Shown one piece after another: positions 58,263 to 64,000 of a stretch of 64,000 nucleotides of DNA. The stretch is taken from assembly GCF_905220565.1 (NCBI RefSeq), contig NC_059408.1, forward strand, positions 4,278,508 to 4,342,507, in the 5' to 3' direction. Positions within the stretch are counted from its first letter, which is position 1, and every line of letters starts with the position of its first letter. This stretch comes from Melitaea cinxia. Lineage: Eukaryota > Arthropoda > Insecta > Lepidoptera > Nymphalidae. Under the pieces are notes generated by a model that was not told where the DNA came from, did not search any database, and saw only the letters and a list, made by a program, of their open reading frames with translations. Both the position numbers and the translations under genes were made by a program.

Positions 58263-59419
58263 AATTCCTAATGTGAGGGTAACACAAAAATAAAATCGTA
58301 CTTATTATTATTATACTATTTAATACAAAAATACATTTGTTATCGTTTGAGTAAATCTTAGAGTTTTTGTTGAAATGTAGGTATATGCGCTATAAATAAA
58401 AAAAATTTAAAAATATTTACATAATTTTTACGCAGTCGTTAGTACCCAGTTTTATAATTTTGTTTACATATTTTCTCATTGACACTGCTTGCAATTTATA
58501 TATAGTAGCTATGTCTATTTATCTCATTCGCATTAATATTATGTTTTTGTTATTTTGAGGGAAGGAGCATTGTTACGTATTGTAATAAACAGAAACCGAA
58601 GTTCAATGTTCAAAACATTTTTTTTGTTCCTTTTTTAATGATGTGCCTTGTGTGAGATATATATAAGATTAATAACGGCACAATCTTTATGATATGTACA
58701 GATAAAGTGTTTTTAGGACAAAGAGCAAGTTATAAGAAACAACTACATATATTTTCTTGTAATTTCAAAAAAAAGAGGACTTTAGTATTCAATCTTCATT
58801 TACATTTAGATTCTGATTTTTTCAAATAATTTCTTCAGGCAAACCACACAATAAAACACACATTATTCTCTAATACATTTATTTGTGTATATTATTACTA
58901 AAAAAATAATTAGTTTTTACAATATTTTGTCATTATTTTAGTTCGCCCAGTAATTTTTTAAACTACTGTAGACTAGACTTCCTTTGGGCCTTCACACATG
59001 GGGCTTTTACCAAGTTAAGTCTGACAGTATTTCTGTGGTCTGTGAGTCTGGCCGTTAAGTCTGGCCGTTCTGGGCTGCTTTTTGTGGTCGATATAGCAAG
59101 TTAGGACATAACACCACGTTTGAACAAAATGGACATACTATGTGTTTACTAATGTCAGGCGTAGATTTGTATAATACGGTAGATACTAACAGGCTTAAAA
59201 CCCAGAACTAGAGAGGTAAAAGTATTTTATATGTACGAAAAAAACATATTGATACAACTAAATTTTTAGTTCAATGTTAATGTTTATTGCTAATTTATGT
59301 TCATAACGAAAAACCATACATAAAATCGAATATGACCATACGAAAATTGCATCAAAAGATATTGAGAAATATAATTTTTGTTTAGACTTACATAACGACA
59401 AGAAAAAATATTTCCAATA
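58263..59419. other. No gene seen
   Basis: AT-rich. A somewhat GC-richer stretch near 58970-59110 (CTGGCCGTTAAGTCTGGCCG repeat) may be an old element. Confidence 0.4.
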
Positions 59420-59945
59420 ATAGTGTTTGCTAGAAAACGAAAAAAACCTACTTCAATTACATCGACAAGTAATACAACGAAAGTAGACGAGAAAAATCAA
59501 CAAACGCACTAGTCGTCACTACGATTTTCGAGAGTTCTCGATTTCTCTGGGATTCCATCATCAGATCTGATTTCCTTATCATGGTACCACCCTTGGAATA
59601 TCTCCTTACCAACAAAAAAAGAATTATCAAAATCGGTTCATAAACGTCAAAGCTATCCACAAACATACATAAAAAAATATACGGTCGAATTGAGTAACTG
59701 GAATTGAAAATGACAATTATACCAATTCAATGATCGTATGTTTAGAGAGTAACTCTAGATGGTGTTGATTGATTTTTTAACCGACTTCCAAAAAAGGAGG
59801 AGGTTCTCAATTCGGTTGTTTTTTTTTAATTTATGTTACTTCGGAACTTATGAGCGGCTGGACCGATTTCGACATTTTTTTTTGAATTGAATGGTGGTGC
59901 GTGTCATTTGATTCCATTTAAATTTATTTGAGATCTAACAATTGC
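59420..59945. repeat. Two family G repeat segments
   Basis: 59420-59700 and 59780-59945 both carry family G strings (CTTCAATTACATCGACAAGT, GATTCCATCATCAGATCTGA; CCGACTTCCAAAAAAGGAGG, GACCGATTTCGACATTTTTT). They are arranged in opposite senses. Confidence 0.5.
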
Positions 59946-59947
59946 TA

Positions 59948-60261
59948 TTGCAGTCCACTGCTGGAAATAGGCCTCCACAAGTTCGCGTCAAAAATGGCGT
60001 AAACTCATGTGTTTTACCCATAATCACCACGCTGGGCAGGCGGGTTGGTGACCGCAGGTCTGGCTTTGTCGCACCGAAGACGCTGCTGCTCATCTTTGAC
60101 CTGTATATTTCAAAGCTAGCAGTTGGATGGTTGTCCCATCATCGGTCGGTTTTTAAGTTCCAAGGTAGTAGTGGAACTGTGTTATCCCTTCGTCGCCTCT
60201 TACCGATACCCACGGGAAGGAAGAGAGGGAGTGGTTATATTCTTTACTGTCGTAACCATAC
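59948..60261 (-). mobile_element. Short RTE-tailed retroelement copy (family A)
   Basis: TGCAGTCCACTGCTGGAAAT...CCATACAG boundary. Complete except for the outer tail. Confidence 0.75.
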
Positions 60262-60411
60262 AGTGATGTGACATCTTAATTGCAATGTGTCTGCTGGAAT
60301 TCATCGATTTATTTTTTAAATTCCTTTTATACAAACGGTGTCACAATAAAGAACTCAAAAAAATACATGGTTCGATTTCGCACAACCTTTCGTAAACTAT
60401 TCATAGGTAGT

Positions 60412-60675
60412 ACACAGCGGGAAATATCATGCTCAAAATTTGAACAGCCCATCTGGGGAAGTATCTCGACCTTACCGAAGATAACAGCTAAATAATACTG
60501 CTTTCAAGAAGTATTGAGTTTTTGTGGTGAGAAAAGTGACCAGAACTCCTAGTGAGGGGGGAGGGGGGGGGGGTGGTGTTAAGGCCGGCAACGCGCAACA
60601 ATGTTTTTGGTGTTGCTGGCGTATAAGCTACGGTAATCAGGTGAGCCTGATAGTAAGCGACCTAACTCTATAAAA
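60412..60675 (+). repeat. Interspersed repeat, family C (copy)
   Basis: ACAGCGGGAAATATCATGCT, ATCTCGACCTTACCGAAGAT, a G run, GGCCGGCAACGCGCAACAAT and an A-rich end. Confidence 0.65.
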
Positions 60676-60910
60676 AAAATTACATTTCAATGATTCTTTG
60701 CTATTTTTATAGATTTGCATAATTTAAATCAATTCGTGCAAATTTATGTTTTCGCAGAATTACAGTTTAAACTGACAATTCAACGTCCTTTTCAAGGCTA
60801 GAGAATCCTACATTGATAACGCTTGCGAATTGAGTAGCTTTTACTCATATATTATGTTTGTAAACATAATCGTAACATCGTAAGATGTGATAGATGAATG
60901 CTCTCAATAC

Positions 60911-61052
60911 TTCATCATTACAGCCTATACAGTCCACTGCTGGACATAGGCCTCCACAAGTTTACGCCAAAAATAACGTAAACTCATGTGTTTTGCCCAT
61001 AGTCACCACGCTGGGCAGGCAGGTTGGTGACCGCAGTACTGGCTTTATCGCA
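60911..61052 (-). mobile_element. Short RTE-tailed retroelement, truncated (family A)
   Basis: Only the tail-proximal 140 bp, from TCATCATTACAGCCTATACA to GTACTGGCTTTATCGCA. Confidence 0.7.
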
Positions 61053-61085
61053 ATACTTATTATAAGAAAATTATGAAAAGGATTT

Positions 61086-61312
61086 TTGATATAAAACCTC
61101 TTTACGCACGCTTGACTTTGGGGAGTGAATGCGTGAAAAGTACTGTGATCGAGCAAGGCGAGAGATGTGTGTAAGTTAGTGAAGATAGAAAGAGACAACT
61201 GTCTCTTAACGTAATACGTATAAACGTGTCTTAACGTAACTACGTTTCGTATATTACTGTAGGCCCTAAAGAAGTTTTACTTCAGTCGTGTTGTCTATAA
61301 AGCACACTCGTT
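61086..61312. mobile_element. MITE-like element, family D (copy 3)
   Basis: TAAAACCTCTTTACGCACGC...AAAGAAGTTTTACTTCAGTC...AAAGCACACTCG. The inverted ends (AAGTAAAAC-type) are visible here. Confidence 0.65.
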
Positions 61313-62047
61313 TTTTTCATTGTTTTTGTTATATAAAATATTAAGCAATTAAGATTAACGAAGATATCTACGTGTGGTAAGTGGTAATTATTAAAAGTGT
61401 GCTTCGCACCAATTTATAAATAACTTATCCGTTTTAATTAATTTTAAAACGATAATAATGTAAAGTCCTAAAAATAATATTATATATTTTGTTCCTATTT
61501 AAAAGAAATAGTCTAATTTACATGTAGTCATTAAAATGTCGTAGGAGGACTTGTAGAAAAGTGGGCACGACTAATTTTGAAACCAACCTTCTCATATTTC
61601 ACTTGTCATTATATATCGAATAAAAGAACAGAAATGTTTAAATTTCATAGTAATAAAAAAGGTTTTTTATAGATTTTTTTAAAACAAGTTTATTAATCGT
61701 AACAATTCTAGTCGCGTGCTTTCGCCAGTAAGGTTCACCGTTACTCCACCGCGGAGTCTAGTCTAGCAAAAAATAATATAGACTTTGACACATTTATAGT
61801 TAGCTTTCTATGAACAAGAAAAAACTCGCTTAAGAAATGCCTACTTTCTAGAGTCAATAGTCGTTTATCTAGGGTTTATGATCGCCGTAATTATAACTGC
61901 TCACATTTCATCCGTTAAGATTTATTTATTCTGAGTGCGATGAACTTAGGCGTGTTTTTATGAAAGCTAATGTGTTTGTCTGAATGTTCTTATTAACTAG
62001 ACATACATACATCGCGGTTTAATCTATACTAATACTAGCTGTTAGCG
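61313..62047. other. No gene seen
   Basis: AT-rich; a short GC-richer piece near 61705-61775 is unassigned. Confidence 0.4.
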
Positions 62048-62371
62048 GTGTGGTTACGGCAGTAAGGAATATAGCATCCCCCCTCTCTTCCCGTGGGTGT
62101 CGTAAGAGGCGACTAAGGGATAATACAGTTCCAACTTCCAATACCACCTTGAAACTTAAAAAGCGACCAATGGTAGGATAATTATCCAACTGCTGGCTTT
62201 GGTATACACAGGCCAAAGACAAGGGCAGCAGCGTCTTCAGTGCGACAAAGCCAGCTCTGCGGTCACAAACCCCATCGTGGTGACTATGGGCAAAACACAT
62301 GAGTTCACACCATTTTTGGCGCGAACTTGTAGAGGCCTATGTGCAGCAGCGAACTGCAATAGGCTGAAATG
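62048..62371 (+). mobile_element. Short RTE-tailed retroelement copy (family A)
   Basis: GTGTGGTTACGGCAGTAAGG to GGCCTATGTGCAGCAGCGAA and ATAGGCTGAAATG. Full-length plus-orientation copy with a small deletion near CAAACCCCATCG. Confidence 0.75.
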
Positions 62372-62554
62372 AATACTAGCTGTAACGGGCGCGCGTTGCT
62401 ACGCTTTTTTTATATTTTTTTTTGTCGTACCAACTCAGAAACCTTTTTAGGCTCACAACTCTTTGCTGAAGATCATGACATGATCAAATGTATAGCTTAC
62501 GATTCTGTAAAGAACATGCAGACAAACATTCATTTATTATATACCTATGCAAAT

Positions 62555-63056
62555 AAATAAAATTAGAGTGTCTGTTTGTAATATTAAAATAACATCATTC
62601 ATCATCATCATTACAGCCTATACAGTCCACTGCTGGACACAGGCCTCCACAAGTTCGTGCCAAAAATGGCGTAAACTCATGTGTTTGCCCATAGTCACCA
62701 TGCTGGGCAGGCGGGTTGGTGACCGCAGTACTGGCTTTGTCGCACCGAAGACGCTGCTGCCCGTCTTCGGCCTGTGTATTTCAAAGCCAGCAGTTAGATG
62801 GTTATCCCGCCATCGGTCGGTTTCTTAAGTTCCAAGGTGGTTGTGGAACCTTGTTATCCCTTAGTCGCCTCTTACGACACCCACGGGAAGAGAGGGGGTG
62901 GCTAAATTCTTTAGTGCCGTAGCCACACAGCACAAAAAATAAAATAACAGCTTTTTACTAAATTCATATGTATACAGGGTACATATACCAGAATAACATT
63001 TTTTACAATTTTTGTCTGTTTGTCTGTCTGTTTGTTTGTTCCGGCTTATTTCTTTA
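62555..63056 (+). repeat. Interspersed repeat, family F (copy 3), split by an insertion
   Basis: Left part 62555-62593 and right part 62940-63056 are contiguous in the other family F copies. They are separated by the retroelement at 62594-62939. Confidence 0.7.
62594..62939 (-). mobile_element. Short RTE-tailed retroelement copy (family A) with target duplication
   Basis: Inserted into the family F repeat with TAAAATAAC on both sides (62585-62593 and 62940-62948). The uninterrupted target is seen at 53615-53875. This fixes the element's ends and its length at about 346 bp and shows that the unit itself moves. Confidence 0.85.
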
Positions 63057-64000
63057 AAGATTAAAGAATTGATACAACATTAAAAATGTTTATTGAAATA
63101 AAGCTTAGTATTATTATTAAAAAAGAATAAATAATAATTGACAAATTACACGGTATTTTATATTCTTTGGGCTACTTTCCAGAAGTTTCACTTCTGCAGT
63201 GTGTGAATTGCAGATACGCATTTTTTTCCCTTTTATTAAAATGTCTCGTTTTCTGTTATTTTTTAATATCACATATTACACTTTAACTTTTATGATAATA
63301 TGTATATCCTTCCGTAGCATTGTTATTGGTTGTATTGTCCTTGCCAAGCCGGCTGCCTGGAAGATATCACTCTATAGGCGATAAGCGTTATGACCCGGTT
63401 ATGTACTTTTTTATTTTTTTATGTTATCTGTTTCATCTTCTTCCGGCTTTATTATGTACTAGAGCTTAGGTTTGATAATTTTGGCTGTTTTTGTTTTTCT
63501 TTCTTCCTTTTTTGATTCTTTTTTCTCTCATAAAATATAGTTTATGTCAGTAAGTAATAGAAAAGCATAGTTTCAGAAGTTTTTTAGTTTGTCCTATACG
63601 AAACAAAAAATAAACCAATTATTAGTATATACCTATATTTAGTTTAAAATATTATAACAATATATTTCATTCTGCATTAAATATAAATTCATAACATATT
63701 TTTATTTCATTCCTGCGAAGCGCGGCGTAAGCGTAACATCCTAAGTTAAAGCCTACTAGGTAGTATCTGCGGTGTCTTGTCAAAACCGATTTTTTTTTTA
63801 ATTTGAGCAAGTTGAGTTTTAGAGAAATATCTCTTATTTTCTTTTGAATTTCTAAGGGTAAAACAAACAAAAGAGTCCAGATTGACAACTTTTGTATTTT
63901 TAGACTTTAAAAAAATTAGTAGAAATGGATACCTTCAGACTAGACAGCTCCAAACATGGTGAATTAATCACGCGGTAATTGTTTTTATTTAAATTTCTAT
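63057..64000. other. No gene seen
   Basis: AT-rich end of the window. Short open frames without support; no repeat recognised. Confidence 0.4.

Overview
Organism and window type. This is AT-rich eukaryotic chromosomal DNA with spliced genes, long introns and dense short transposable elements. The repeats (a tRNA-derived SINE that looks like the butterfly Metulj type, short RTE-tailed retroelements, Helitron-like ends, a TRIM) and the insect-like proteins point to a lepidopteran, probably a butterfly. There are no operons, CRISPR arrays or bacterial features. Layout: (1) 1-2.7 kb is repeat-bearing intergenic DNA. (2) 2.8-4.7 kb (+) is RACK1, a seven-WD-repeat ribosomal scaffold in five coding exons (319 aa), with a probable intronic C/D-box snoRNA in intron 1 and a tandem hairpin repeat in intron 2. 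(3) 7.58-8.73 kb (-) is an intronless, intact diphosphomevalonate decarboxylase (384 aa) of the mevalonate pathway. (4) 10.1-44.4 kb (+) is the SCAR/WAVE gene: a possible non-coding first exon near 10.2 kb, a roughly 21.7-kb repeat-filled first intron, and nine coding exons from 31,975 to a TGA at 40,495-40,497 (505 aa). (5) 46.27-47.09 kb (+) is an intronless ING4/ING5-type chromatin reader (274 aa) with a PHD finger. (6) 47.2-64 kb is mostly repeats, including a DNA transposon with 23-bp inverted ends that contains a Pipsqueak-like HTH reading frame, and a possible first exon at 57.3 kb. The main discovery is in the last SCAR exon. After the canonical WAVE acidic tail and one TGA (followed by C), the same frame stays open for 645 more codons to 42,435. 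The first in-frame ATG downstream is about 700 nt past the TGA, and the translated sequence is protein-like (SPPK-type repeats, a charged block, a terminal ETLV that fits a class I PDZ ligand). A GC-rich 7-bp stem can form starting 2 nt after the TGA. The simplest reading is stop-codon readthrough giving a protein of about 1,151 aa; alternative splicing around the stop is the main rival. The same gene also has a 51-bp tandem triplication of the 3' end of coding exon 4 including its splice donor, which could add 0, 17 or 34 residues in frame, and a SINE that ends about 25 bp before the exon 8 acceptor. The genes have no obvious joint pathway: RACK1 acts at the ribosome, the decarboxylase in isoprenoid/juvenile-hormone precursor synthesis, SCAR in Arp2/3-driven actin assembly, and ING in histone acetylation. 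They look like ordinary chromosomal neighbours separated by transposon-rich DNA.
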